Assembly: GCA_014155875.1 (NCBI GenBank)
Contig: JACEFZ010022409.1
Coordinates: 62,001-126,000, forward strand
Length of the DNA stretch: 64,000 nt
Direction of reading: 5' to 3'
DNA from: Cepaea nemoralis
Lineage: Eukaryota > Mollusca > Gastropoda > Stylommatophora > Helicidae
The notes under the pieces are model-generated. The model ran no database searches. It saw only the letters and a list, made by a program, of their open reading frames with translations, and had not been told where the DNA came from. Below are positions 37,001 to 46,694 of this stretch, piece after piece. The position numbers and the translations under genes were made by a program. Within the stretch, counting starts at the first letter, position 1, and each line of letters starts with the position of its first letter.

Positions 37001-37325
37001 TCAGACAGTGGAACACCTCTGCCAGACTACACCATATACACATATCAGACAGTGGAACACCTCTGCCAGACTGCACCACATAAACATATCAGACAGTGGA
37101 ACACCTCTGCCAGACTACACCATATACACATATCAGACACTGGAACACCTCTGCCAGACTACACCACATAAACATATCAGACAGTGGAACACCTCTGCCA
37201 GACTACACCACATACACATATCAGACAGTGGAACACCTCTGCCAGACTGCACCACATACACATATCAGACAGTGGAACACCTCTGCCAGACTGCACCACA
37301 TACACATATCAGACAGTGAAGGTGA
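34009..37325. repeat. 44 bp minisatellite, second block (about 75 copies)
   Basis: Continuation of the array beyond the LINE. Variants (actacaccatatac, gtcgaacac, actggaacac) recur in runs, indicating higher-order copying. The right edge passes into non-repetitive gtgaaggtgaagccaaacaa at 37316. ORFs of 80-180 codons on both strands are repeat artefacts. Confidence 0.95.
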
Positions 37326-37509
37326 AGCCAAACAATCTGGCAATAAACTGACCGCTACTTTTCAGTCCGAGATTTCCCTTCAGATGAACAGCCATGTTGG
37401 AGAGATTTGACTTGTGTTCACACTTGACTTCTGTTGTCTTCAGTCAGTCAGACTTGACTTGTGTTGTGTTCAGTCAATCAGGCACAATCACCTATCTGTT
37501 GAGAAATAT
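37326..37509. other. Unique stretch between 44 bp and 27 bp arrays
   Basis: A short open stretch ('SDSEGEAKQSGNKLTATF...' type reading, ending at 37410) with a cttttcag splice-acceptor-like site near 37363. Not enough to call a gene. Could be the far side of whatever unique sequence the 44 bp array expanded in. Confidence 0.25.
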
Positions 37510-38025
37510 TTTGCTGTATTCAGTCAGTGAGACATGACTGCTGTGTTCAGTCAGTGAGACATGACTGCTTTGTTCAGTCAGTGAGACATGACTGCTGTAT
37601 TCAGTCAGTGAGACATGACTGCTGTATTCAGTCAGTGAGACATGACTGCTTTGTTCAGTCAGTGAGACATGACTGCTGTATTCAGTCAGTGAGACATGAC
37701 TGCTGTGTTCAGTCAGTGAGACATGACTGCTGTATTCAGTCAGTGAGACATGACTGCTGTATTCAGTCAGTGAGACATGACTGCTTTGTTCAGTCAGTGA
37801 GACATGACTGCTGTATTCAGTCAGTGAGACATGACTGCTTTGTTCAGTCAGATAGACATGACTGCTTTGTTCAGTCAGAGAGATATGACTGCTTTGTTCA
37901 GTCAGTGAGACATGACTGCTGTATTCAGTCAGTGAGAAATGACTGCTGTATTCAGTCAGTGAGATATGACTGTTGTGCTCAGTCAGAGAGACATGACTGC
38001 TTTGTTCAGTCAATGAGACATGATG
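37510..38025. repeat. 27 bp minisatellite (about 19 copies)
   Basis: Units tattcagtcagtgagacatg followed by actgctg, with tttgttc, tgtgttc and tgtattc variants. The length is 9 codons, so both strands stay open (nine-residue periodic peptides such as QSVRHDCCI and SHVSLTEYS). Not considered coding. Confidence 0.93.
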
Positions 38026-38099
38026 TAAAGACAATGAAAATGCCACAAAATGTGAATATTGTGGCTTTATAATCAACAACAGTGAGAACTATTCATTGA

Positions 38100-40405
38100 A
38101 GTCAGACACAGGCAGGTCACAGGAGTGCAGTAATTACAGGGACATCAGACACAGGCAGGTCATAGCAGTGTAGCAATTACAGGGACATCAGACACAGGCA
38201 GGACATAGCAGTGTAGCAATTACAGGGACATCAGACACAGGCAGGACATAGCAGTGTAGCAGTTACAGGGACGTCAGACACAGGCAGGTAATAGTAGTGT
38301 AGCAATTACAGGGACATCAGACACAGGCAGGTCATAGCAGTGTAGCAATTACAGGGACATCAGACACAGGCAGGTCATAGCAGTGTAGCAATTACAGGGA
38401 CATCAGACACAGGCAGGACATAGCAGTGTAGCAATTACAGGGACATCAGACACAGGCAGGACATAGCAGTGTAGCAATTACAGGGACATCAGACACAGGC
38501 AGGACATAGCAGTGTAGCAGTTACAGGGACATCAGACACAGGCAGGACATAACAGTGTAGCAGTTACAGGGACATCAGACACAGGCAGGACATAGCAGTG
38601 TAGCAATTACAGGGACATCAGACACAGGCAGGTCATAGCAGTGTAGCAATTACAGGGACATCAGACACAGGCAGGACATAGCAGTGTAGCAGTTACAGGG
38701 ACATCAGACACAGGCAGGACATAGCAGTGTAGCAGTTACAGGGACATCAGACACAGGCAGGACATAGCAGTGTAGCAATTACAGGGACATCAGACACAGG
38801 CAGGACATAGCAGTGAAGCAATTACAGGGACATCAGACACAGGCAGGACATAGCAGTGTAGCAATTAAAGGGACATCAGACACAGGCAGGTCATAGCAGT
38901 GTAGCAGTTACAGGGACATCAGACACAGGCAGGACATAGCAGTGTAGCAGTTACAGGGACATCAGACACAGGCAGGACATAGCAGTGTAGCAATTACAGG
39001 GACATCAGACACAGGCAGGACATAGCAGTGTAGCAATTACAGGGACATCAGACACAGGCAGGACATAGCAGTGAAGCAATTACAGGGACATCAGACACAG
39101 GCAGGACATAGCAGTGTAGCAATTACAGGGAAGTCAGACACAGGCAGGACATAGCAGTGTAGCAATTACAGGGACATCAGACACAGGCAGGTCATAGCAG
39201 TGAAGCAATTACAGGGACATCAGACACAGGCAGGTCATAGCAGTGTAGCAATTACAGGGACATCAGACACAGGCAGGTCATAGCAGTGTAGCAATTACAG
39301 GGACATCAGACACAGGCAGGTCATAGCAGTGTAGCAATTACAGGGACATCAGACACAGGCAGGACACAGCAGTGTAGCAATTACAGGGACATCAGACACA
39401 GGCAGGTCATAGCAGTGTAGCAATTACAGGGACATCAGACACAGGCAGGACACAGCAGTGTAGCAATTACAGGGACATCAGACACAGGCAGGTCATAGCA
39501 GTGTAGCAATTACAGGGACATCAGACACAGGCAGGACACAGCAGTGTAGCAGTTACAGGGACATCAGACACAGGCAGGTCATAGCAGTGTAGCAGTTACA
39601 GGGACATCAGACACAGGCAGGACACAGCAGTGTAGCAATTACAGGGACATCAGACACAGGCAGGTCATAGCAGTGTAGCAGTTACAGGGACATCAGACAC
39701 AGGCAGGTCATAGCAGTGTAGCAGTTACAGGGACATCAGACACAGGCAGGACATAGCAGTGTAGCAATTACAGGGACATCAGACACAGGCAGGTCATAGC
39801 ATTGTAGCAATTACAGGGACATCAGACACAGGCAGGTCATAGCAGTGTAGCAGTTACAGGGACATCAGACACAGGCAGGACATAGCAGTGTAGCAATTAC
39901 AGGGACATCAGACACAGGCAGGACACAGCAGTGTAGCAGTTACAGGGACATCAGACACAGGCAGGACATAGCAGTGTAGCAGTTACAGGGACATCAGACA
40001 CAGGCAGGACACAGCAGTGTAGCAATTACAGGGACATCAGACACAGGCAGGTCATAGCAGTGTAGCAGTTACAGGGACATCAGACACAGGCAGGTCATAG
40101 CAGTGTAGCAGTTACAGGGACATCAGACACAGGCAGGACATAGCAGTGTAGCAATTACAGGGACATCAGACACAGGCAGGTCATAGCATTGTAGCAATTA
40201 CAGGGACATCAGACACAGGCAGGTCATAGCAGTGTAGCAGTTACAGGGACATCAGACACAGGCAGGACATAGCAGTGTAGCAATTACAGGGACATCAGAC
40301 ACAGGCAGGACATAGCAGTGAAGCAATTACAGGGACATCAGACACAGGCAGGACATAGCAGTGTAGCAATTACAGGGACATCAGACACAGGCAGGTCATA
40401 GCAGT
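38100..40405. repeat. 43 bp minisatellite (about 53 copies)
   Basis: Units acagggacatcagacacagg followed by caggacatagcagtgtagcaatt. Main variants are ggacat/ggtcat/ggacac and agcaatt/agcagtt. A rare 'agcattgtag' variant recurs 387 bp apart (39801 and 40188), exactly nine units, showing a higher-order duplication. Confidence 0.95.
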
Positions 40406-40412
40406 GCAAGGA

Positions 40413-40650
40413 AGCAAAGAGTCTGTAGCCCAACAGCAAAATTAAAGCAACATGTGTAGAGAGCATCGTCTTTCCTGCAGCAACATACGATTGTCAGTTA
40501 TAGATATAGACCATTCTGCAATCACAATACAAGAAAATTGGGGATTTTGAGTTCAAATATTACAACAACTTCTGACAATGCCATGAACCAAGAAGAAGAA
40601 ACATGCTGGAAGTCTGCAGGATATGAACATCAAAGAAAGCTAACTCATGA
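40413..40650 (+). mobile_element. LINE RT C-terminal fragment (relic)
   Basis: Short readings in shifting frames, 'ESIVFPAATYDC', 'KKIGDFEF' and 'GYEHQRKLTHE', match the order of the post-RT region of RTE-like LINEs (vFp.a.Y.CE.W...k......afe...yR..L......R). Heavily decayed; it leads straight into the 39 bp array. Confidence 0.5.
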
Positions 40651-41548
40651 ATGGAAGTGGGTCTTGAACACTAAAACACTTACACAGAGATGGAAGTGGA
40701 TCTTGAACACTAAAACACTTACACAGAAATGGAAATGGGTCTTGAACACTAAAACAATTACACAGAGATGGAAGTGGGTCTTGAACACTAAAATACTTAC
40801 ACAGAAATGGAAATGGGTCTTGAACACTAAAACACTTACACAGAGATGGAAGTGGGTCTTGAACACTAAAACACTTACACAGAGATGGAAGTGGGTCTTG
40901 AACACTAAAACACTTACACAGAGATGGAAGTGGGTCTTGAACACTAAAACACTTACACAGAGATGGAAGTGGGTCTTGAACACTAAAACAATTACACAGA
41001 GATGGAAGTGGGTCTTGAACACTAAAATACTTACACAGAAATGGAAATGGGTCTTGAACACTAAAACACTTACACAGAGATGGAAGTGGGTCTTGAACAC
41101 TAAAACACTTACACAGAGATGGAAGTGGGTCTTGAACACTAAAACACTTACACAGAGATGGAAGTGGGTCTTGAACACTAAAACACTTACACAGAAATGG
41201 AAATGGGTCTTGAACACTAAAACAATTACACAGAGATGGAAGTGGGTCTTGAACACTAAAATACTTACACAGAAATGGAAATGGGTCTTGAACACTAAAA
41301 CACTTACACAGAGATGGAAGTGGGTCTTGAACACTAAAACACTTACACAGAGATGGAAGTGGGTCTTGAACACTAAAACACTTACACAGAGATGGAAGTG
41401 GGTCTTGAACACTAAAACAATTACACAGAGATGGAAATGGGTCTTGAACACTAAAACACTTACACAGAGATGGAAGTGGGTCTTGAACACTAAAACAATT
41501 ACACAGAGATGGAAGTGGGTCTTGAACACTAAAACACTTACACAGAGA
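40651..41548. repeat. 39 bp minisatellite (about 23 copies)
   Basis: Units atggaagtgggtcttgaaca followed by ctaaaacacttacacagag, with 'acaatt' and 'aaatggaaatgg' variants in a recurring order (higher-order period of several units). 39 bp is 13 codons, so one + frame and two minus frames stay open for about 300 codons (WKWVLNTKTLTQR periodicity). The first unit fuses with the LINE fragment's reading frame. Confidence 0.95.
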
Positions 41549-41735
41549 ACGAACGAAAGAACAAACAGACTTCATTTTCACAGGGTAACAAATTGGGCAT
41601 GCAGGCCCGTCTTACATTCAGCCCTTCCAATCATTCATCTTTCGTTCATCAATAGTGCACAACACATTCACATAGGAAAAAAATTGTCAAAAGAATGTTG
41701 TAAACATAAACAATGCATATTACCATGTTATGAGA
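41549..41735. other. Unassigned unique spacer
   Basis: No gene recognised. Confidence 0.4.
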
Positions 41736-42318
41736 TACATCCCCCACCAACCCACCCATACCCCACATCCTCCGCCACACACATTCTCTCCCCCTCCCCC
41801 ACGTCTTCCAACCAACCACACACACACACACCCCAGTCATCCATTACCCAATCACACATCCCCCACCCACACATACATCTCCCCACCCACATCCCCACCC
41901 AACACATCCCCCATCCACAAACACACACCTCCTACCCACATATACCTCACCACTCACATATACCTCCCACACCCCCCCCCCACCCACACACATCTTCCCA
42001 CCCACACACACCCCCCACCCATACACTCATCCCCCATACACATCCATCCACTCACGTATTCATCCCTCAACCACTCACACCCACACATCCCCCACCCACC
42101 CATCAACATATACATCTTCCCACCCACACTCACACACCCCAACTACCCAGCCAAACACACATCCCCCTCCCTCACATACATCCTTTACCCGCATATCTCA
42201 CACCCAATCACACCTCCCCCATCACCCACACACTCCTCACCCACACACACATCTCTCCTCCCACACAACACCCCACCCATATACACATCCCCCGCCCAAC
42301 ACACACACCCCCACACAT
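41736..42318. repeat. C/A-rich, G-poor low-complexity tract
   Basis: About 580 bp made almost wholly of ccca/caca/cctc runs with very few G on the + strand. Long open frames on both strands follow from this bias. Strong strand asymmetry is the only feature. Confidence 0.9.
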
Positions 42319-42572
42319 ATTAAATTAGTATTTTCTTTTAATCTGCAGCATTTGTCTTGTATTTTTGCATCTATGATTATTGTTTGTCAATGGTAGTGTC
42401 CATTGGAGACATTTTGTTGGAGACATTCTGATTGCAACGCAATGGAGAGCTGGGCAGACAGCGAAATCATGAAACATCTTTTTGTTCAAGATCCCGACAC
42501 TCAAATGTGAATATCTTCACTTAGAATTGATAAAAATAAAAACGTAAAATGACCCGAACTTAAACCGGAAAT
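42319..42572. other. Spacer with a dispersed repeat
   Basis: The segment gacactcaaatgtgaatatc (near 42498) reappears with changes near 43829 (gacactcaaatgttaatatc). The two form a diverged direct repeat of about 60 bp around the 45 bp array and SINE. Confidence 0.5.
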
Positions 42573-42932
42573 GGTATACCGTACCACCCTGGAATGATCC
42601 ATTGTGTTCCCAATAATGGTATACCGTACCACCCTGGAATGATCCATTGTGTTCCCAATAATGGTATACCGTACCACCCTGGAATGATCCATTGTGTTCC
42701 CAATAATGGTATACCGTACCACCCTGGAATGATCCATTGTGTTCCCAATAATGGTATACCGTACCACCCTGGAATGATCCATTGTGTTCCCAATAATGGT
42801 ATACCGTACCACCCTGGAATGATCCATTGTGTTCCCAATAATGGTATACCGTACCACCCTGGAATGATCCATTGTGTTCCCAATAATGGTATACCGTACC
42901 ACCCTGGAATGATCCATTGTGTTCCCAATAAT
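42573..42932. repeat. 45 bp minisatellite, eight units identical by eye
   Basis: Eight 45 bp units beginning ggtataccgtaccaccctgg and ending gttcccaataat, without a visible mismatch. The unit contains the palindrome GGTATACC. 15 codons long, so open on both strands; no coding claim is made. Confidence 0.97.
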
Positions 42933-43076
42933 GGTTATGTAAAGACCATTTATGCTTCCGACATCATTCATTCATTCAAATATCACATGACAATAACAAA
43001 CGCCATCTTAGGTTCTACAGAAAAGGTTAGTCTAATATTCTATGCATAGCGATTGGTTGAAATTATCATGACTTTT

Positions 43077-43327
43077 TGTGTGTGTGTTGCATATCCCTTA
43101 CAGGACATTGCAGTCAACACCAGCATTTTGCAGCTGCTGTTGATGTACTAGGCAAGATTACACTCAGTAGTTTGTCATTGACTCTGAGCAACCGGCTCAC
43201 ATACCCCGCAAGTTATCGATGCGGCGAGAACCGCTACCAATTCTTGCGCACATCTCGTCACTCATGAGAGTATACGGGATTTCGGAGAAAGATGCTAACC
43301 CCTAGGCCAGAGAGACCGGCGGTATAG
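43077..43327 (-). mobile_element. tRNA-derived SINE copy 1
   Basis: Reading on the minus strand: a tRNA-like head (ccggtctctctggcctaggg, box A-like; the box B region is degenerate), then the conserved core (gagccggttgctcagagtca, a diverged form) and a tail region ending ggatatgcaac. Flanked by the 12 bp duplication atcatgactttt (43065-43076, 43328-43339). Confidence 0.8.
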
Positions 43328-43339
43328 ATCATGACTTTT

Positions 43340-44419
43340 ACATAAATTTAATTATTTGGCAAAACGTAAGTAATTTTACTTTTTATAACTTATGTATTTA
43401 ATTGTAGGAATTCTGCACCCATTTTTATATATATGTGGAGAGTTTCATCGCTTATATCGCTCTTTGTGTGGTAGAAATGTATTTATGCGGATATGTTGTT
43501 CGGTCTTCGTGAATGGAAAACCAAGATGGCGGCTGACGCGAATACCGATCAGACTAGGCACAAAACGTGCAATGTGAACTACTCAAGTTAAAGAGAATAC
43601 AAGTGTAAACATTATTAATAATTTATTTGTATACTTTTACTATTTTTTAATCACTTAACATGGCGGAACATATTTCTGAAGTCAGTTTTCATATCCGTCT
43701 CTGACCTGTTTGAGACAATCTCGCACGGACTGGCAGTGGAGGTACTGAGACTGAGACAGTCAGACACACAGGAAAGCTCCAAAATTATGGGAAACATGAC
43801 AATTTTTTTTTTTGCCGGAGATACCGACACTCAAATGTTAATATCTCCATTTAGAACTGACATACAGATACAGGCATCAATGAGGTACCACTATTCATTA
43901 ACGAGATGCAGCGAAATATGCCAGGCAATAAATCGTGCAATCTATTGTTTGTGTCTTCGTTATTCACTATTCATTAAGTTAGAATTTGAATTAGATTTGG
44001 GTTTTCAAGGCCTAATGAAATGATAGTGATACTAATATTTAATATAGTAATAATATTATTTAAATTATTTAATATTAATACTAATTTTACTATTGATATG
44101 AGTATAATATGTGGTGGTCTCAATAGTAAATACCCAATTTAAACATCATGACTACTAGCATACCTAGATAGATAGCTGTGCAGGCGATGTCACTGGGCTA
44201 GAAGCTAGAACTTACTAGAAGCTAGAAGCTAAGAAGTGTAGACAAGTTATTTGAAGTGAACAGTCTGACAACTTGGAGCAGACGACACACAGGCTAGCCG
44301 GAAGCTGGGAATCCATGGTTGTCAATGTAAACATTAGACAGCGCCCTCTAGCGCTTCATACGGTGTTTGGGCAGTTTAGTCTCAGGTCGGTTTCGTGTCA
44401 TTTCTATTTCTAGCATTGG
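43340..44419. other. About 1.1 kb without recognised gene
   Basis: AT-rich; includes the second copy of the dispersed repeat near 43829. Short ORFs here (61 and 95 codons) have no recognisable motif. Confidence 0.5.
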
Positions 44420-44433
44420 TGTATGAGAGGACC

Positions 44434-44803
44434 ACTACAACATACATTGCATTCGTCACGGACTCAAGGAGTATGCCTAGTAAGGTGGGGGAAAGGAATG
44501 TTTCGTGTGTAATGGCTCACCTCGCTTCAGAGGTCACAGATTGTGAGAATTAATTGTATGGATTGTTTGCCCTGGCCGTGCAAAAGGGGGAGGGAGATGA
44601 ACAGGCCGATAGGCTGGCAGGGATTGCACCTCTTGGTGGTAGATTACCTACGGACAAGGGAGAGGTGGCCGAGCGCCTGTAGGACTAGCTAGAGAAGGCG
44701 GGAGGAACCGATTGAGAACCCGTGTGTGGAAAGAATTATATTGAGCACGTATGGAAATGTCCTGAATGCTGTGATGACGGTTCTTAGCTCAGCTCAACTC
44801 TAA
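44434..44803 (+). mobile_element. 5'-truncated RNase H-bearing LINE (370 bp)
   Basis: The + strand shows decayed RNase H: 'VTDSRSMPSKV' near the start, then 'GDEQADRLAGIAPLGG' (about 44597-44644) and a 'WKCPECCDDGS' end (about 44751-44787), followed by an aactc-type tail. Flanking 14 bp repeat tgtatgagaggacc / tgtatgagaggccc (44420-44433, 44804-44817) has one mismatch. Frame-broken. Confidence 0.8.
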
Positions 44804-44934
44804 TGTATGAGAGGCCCACCGCCTGTAAATGCTCCCAGAGTGCACAAACATAGTAAAACTTAGCTCAACTCAACTCCAGTGTATGAGAGGGTGACCGCCT
44901 GTAAATGCTCCTAGAGTGCACAAACATAGTGAAA
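44783..44934. repeat. 76 bp tandem duplication of LINE tail plus flank
   Basis: 44783-44858 and 44859-44934 are diverged copies, both starting cttagctca and including tgtatgagagg and tgcacaaacatagt. The duplication followed the LINE insertion, since both copies contain LINE tail and target flank. Confidence 0.85.
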
Positions 44935-45095
44935 GCCTGTATACTGTTAATGGGTAAATGTATTACTGCTAACTGTGTGCCTACCATAATTGCTGCTGTC
45001 TTCAATAAACTAAATGCCAGCAGACATATGTGGTAAACTCGCTTGGGAACTATCTTCGTTTCTTATAGCACAGGAATATTTAATACTACCCGTAT

Positions 45096-45099
45096 ACAT

Positions 45100-45157
<58 letters not shown>
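45096..45157. repeat. (ATC)n microsatellite, LINE 3' tail
   Basis: About 20 ATC triplets marking the 3' tail of the minus-strand LINE. The same tail type is seen at 61811-61834. Confidence 0.95.
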
Positions 45158-45269
45158 AGTGCTATGGTGGCTGGTGTAAATATTCCGACTGTCCACAGAC
45201 ATCAACTCTACTGATGATATTCCTCCATGCCACAGTCTCAATCCATCCAGCATCATTTCTCTTGGTCGG

Positions 45270-45354
<85 letters not shown>

Positions 45355-45368
45355 TCTTTCTCTCTCTC
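45270..45368. repeat. (CT)n microsatellite inside LINE coding sequence
   Basis: About 45 CT dinucleotides with two small interruptions. The homologous LINE copy at 61960-61985 has only a short ctctgcctctcttcc here, encoding the G-R-G-R-P-R patch. Confidence 0.95.
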
Positions 45369-45789
45369 TCTTCCTTTGGATCGTTCCAGTTGTCACGATG
45401 TTCTCCAATGCTGTCTTCTCATCACATGACCAAAGAAAGCTGTTTATCTCTTCCTTATTATTCTATATAATAGTCTAGTTTCATTAGCCTCTTTCAGGCA
45501 GGCGGTTTTAGTTACTTTGGCAATCCAAGGAATTCGCAACCATCGTCTCAGGAACCACATCTTTGTTGCCTTAAAGTTCTTCATAGTTTGTTCATTTACA
45601 TTCCAAGACCCACTGCAATGCAGCAAAACAGGTTCTATATAGCACTTCAGCACTCTCTTTCTTACATTCAATGATAGTGACTTATTGCATAAGATACTCT
45701 TCATTTTCTGAAATGCAGCCTTTGCTTGCCCTATTCTGCTCTTAATCTCTGTTGTGCATCTTCAATCTGATGTTATAAACGCCCCCGCC

Positions 45790-46127
45790 CCCTTTTTATT
45801 TGCATATCCTATTTTCAGGACATCGCTGTCAACACCAGACTGGGTATGTGAGCCGGGCGCTCAGAAAGCAATGGCAAACCACTGAACGTAATCTTGCCTA
45901 GTACATCAACAGCAGCTGAAAAATGATGATGTTGACTGCAACGTTCTGTAAGGGATATGCACACAAAAAAAAGTTTGCCAATGCTTTCTGAACGACCGGC
46001 GTCCAACCATGTTAAGACCCAGTGTGACGCGGTCTGCTTCCAAATCGGTCGCAGCTGTGTTTCGAACGCAGGTAAGTGGCTCACGAATCGCGTCTGCAAT
46101 CCCTTAGCCACGGAGACCGGCATAAAT
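45790..46127 (-). mobile_element. tRNA-derived SINE copy 2, minus strand, with an inverted partial copy inside
   Basis: Minus-strand SINE: head at 46127-45972 (gccggtctccgtggctaagg, box B-like gttcgaa near 46058, core gttcagaaagcattggcaaac), 3' end at 45838-45790. Between them lies a + strand partial SINE, 45839-45971, from gggtatgtgagccgg through the core to an A-rich tail. Either a SINE inserted in a SINE or an inversion. Confidence 0.75.
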
Positions 46128-46694
46128 GTCCCTAGGTATTTAAAACTATTCACTTGGTTAAGAATTTTACTTTCTGTTTCTATATCACATTTTGGTGTCA
46201 CCTTTTTCTATAGTATCACCATTATTACTGTTTTCTTGATATTATTATTAAAGGTGAATCCTGTCTTTGCACCCGCTGTTACTCAATATCCAACAGTTGT
46301 TGTAGATCTGTTGCATTATCCGCAACCAACACTGCATAGCGCATATTATTTATATTTATAACTTCCGATTAGCATTCATGGCTTCTCTTTGATCTCTCTC
46401 ATTATTACTTCGCTATAGAGGGAGAAGAGATCCGGTAACAAGACATGATCCGGTGTCGTACTCCTAGCTTTACTTGTTTTTAATTGCCCTCTTTATTTCC
46501 CATTTTAATTGCTGCTATTTGGTTCCAGTAAATATTCTTTATTAATCTCAAATCTTTCCCATCAATGCTGATATGTTCCAACATTTTAATCAGTTCATCA
46601 TGTTTTACTTTATCAAACGCTTTAGTGTAATATTTGAAGCACAAATATATGTTTCTCTATTGATCTTTCTATTAGTGTACGTAATGTATATATA

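Larger units (their letters stand above)
45096..46690 (-). mobile_element. RTE-like LINE with ATG-repeat tail, interrupted by SINEs
   Basis: On the minus strand from about 46690: 'TLRTLIERSIE', a decayed 'LPDLFSLYSE' block near 46410, 'ADNATDLQQLL' near 46310, 'FKYLGTF' near 46140, then after SINE sequence 'MKSILCNKSLSLNVRKRVL' (45704-45444) and a C-terminal segment similar to 61812-62061. The 3' tail is the (atc)n tract. The 5' side stops at the pogo element at 46695. Many stops; relic. Confidence 0.75.

Noticed and set aside
31959..37410. Many ORFs of 77-296 codons in the 44 bp array
   Set aside because: All frames of the unit lack stops; frames shift every unit. No evidence of a protein-coding gene.
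37492..38079. Long ORFs on both strands with nine-residue repeats
   Set aside because: 27 bp tandem unit without stops; both strands open, no signal peptide or domain.
38100..40405. CRISPR-like array of regular repeats
   Set aside because: Continuous 43 bp tandem units with no unique spacers, in a eukaryotic context.
40538..42328. 596-codon ORF with 13-residue WKWVLNTKTLTQR repeats followed by a Pro/Thr/His-rich region
   Set aside because: The repeat unit is 39 bp and the following tract is C/A-rich, so openness is automatic. Antisense frames are also open over 290-310 codons.
42501..43049. Overlapping ORFs of 122-156 codons over the 45 bp array
   Set aside because: Unit divisible by three and identical copies; open on three frames.
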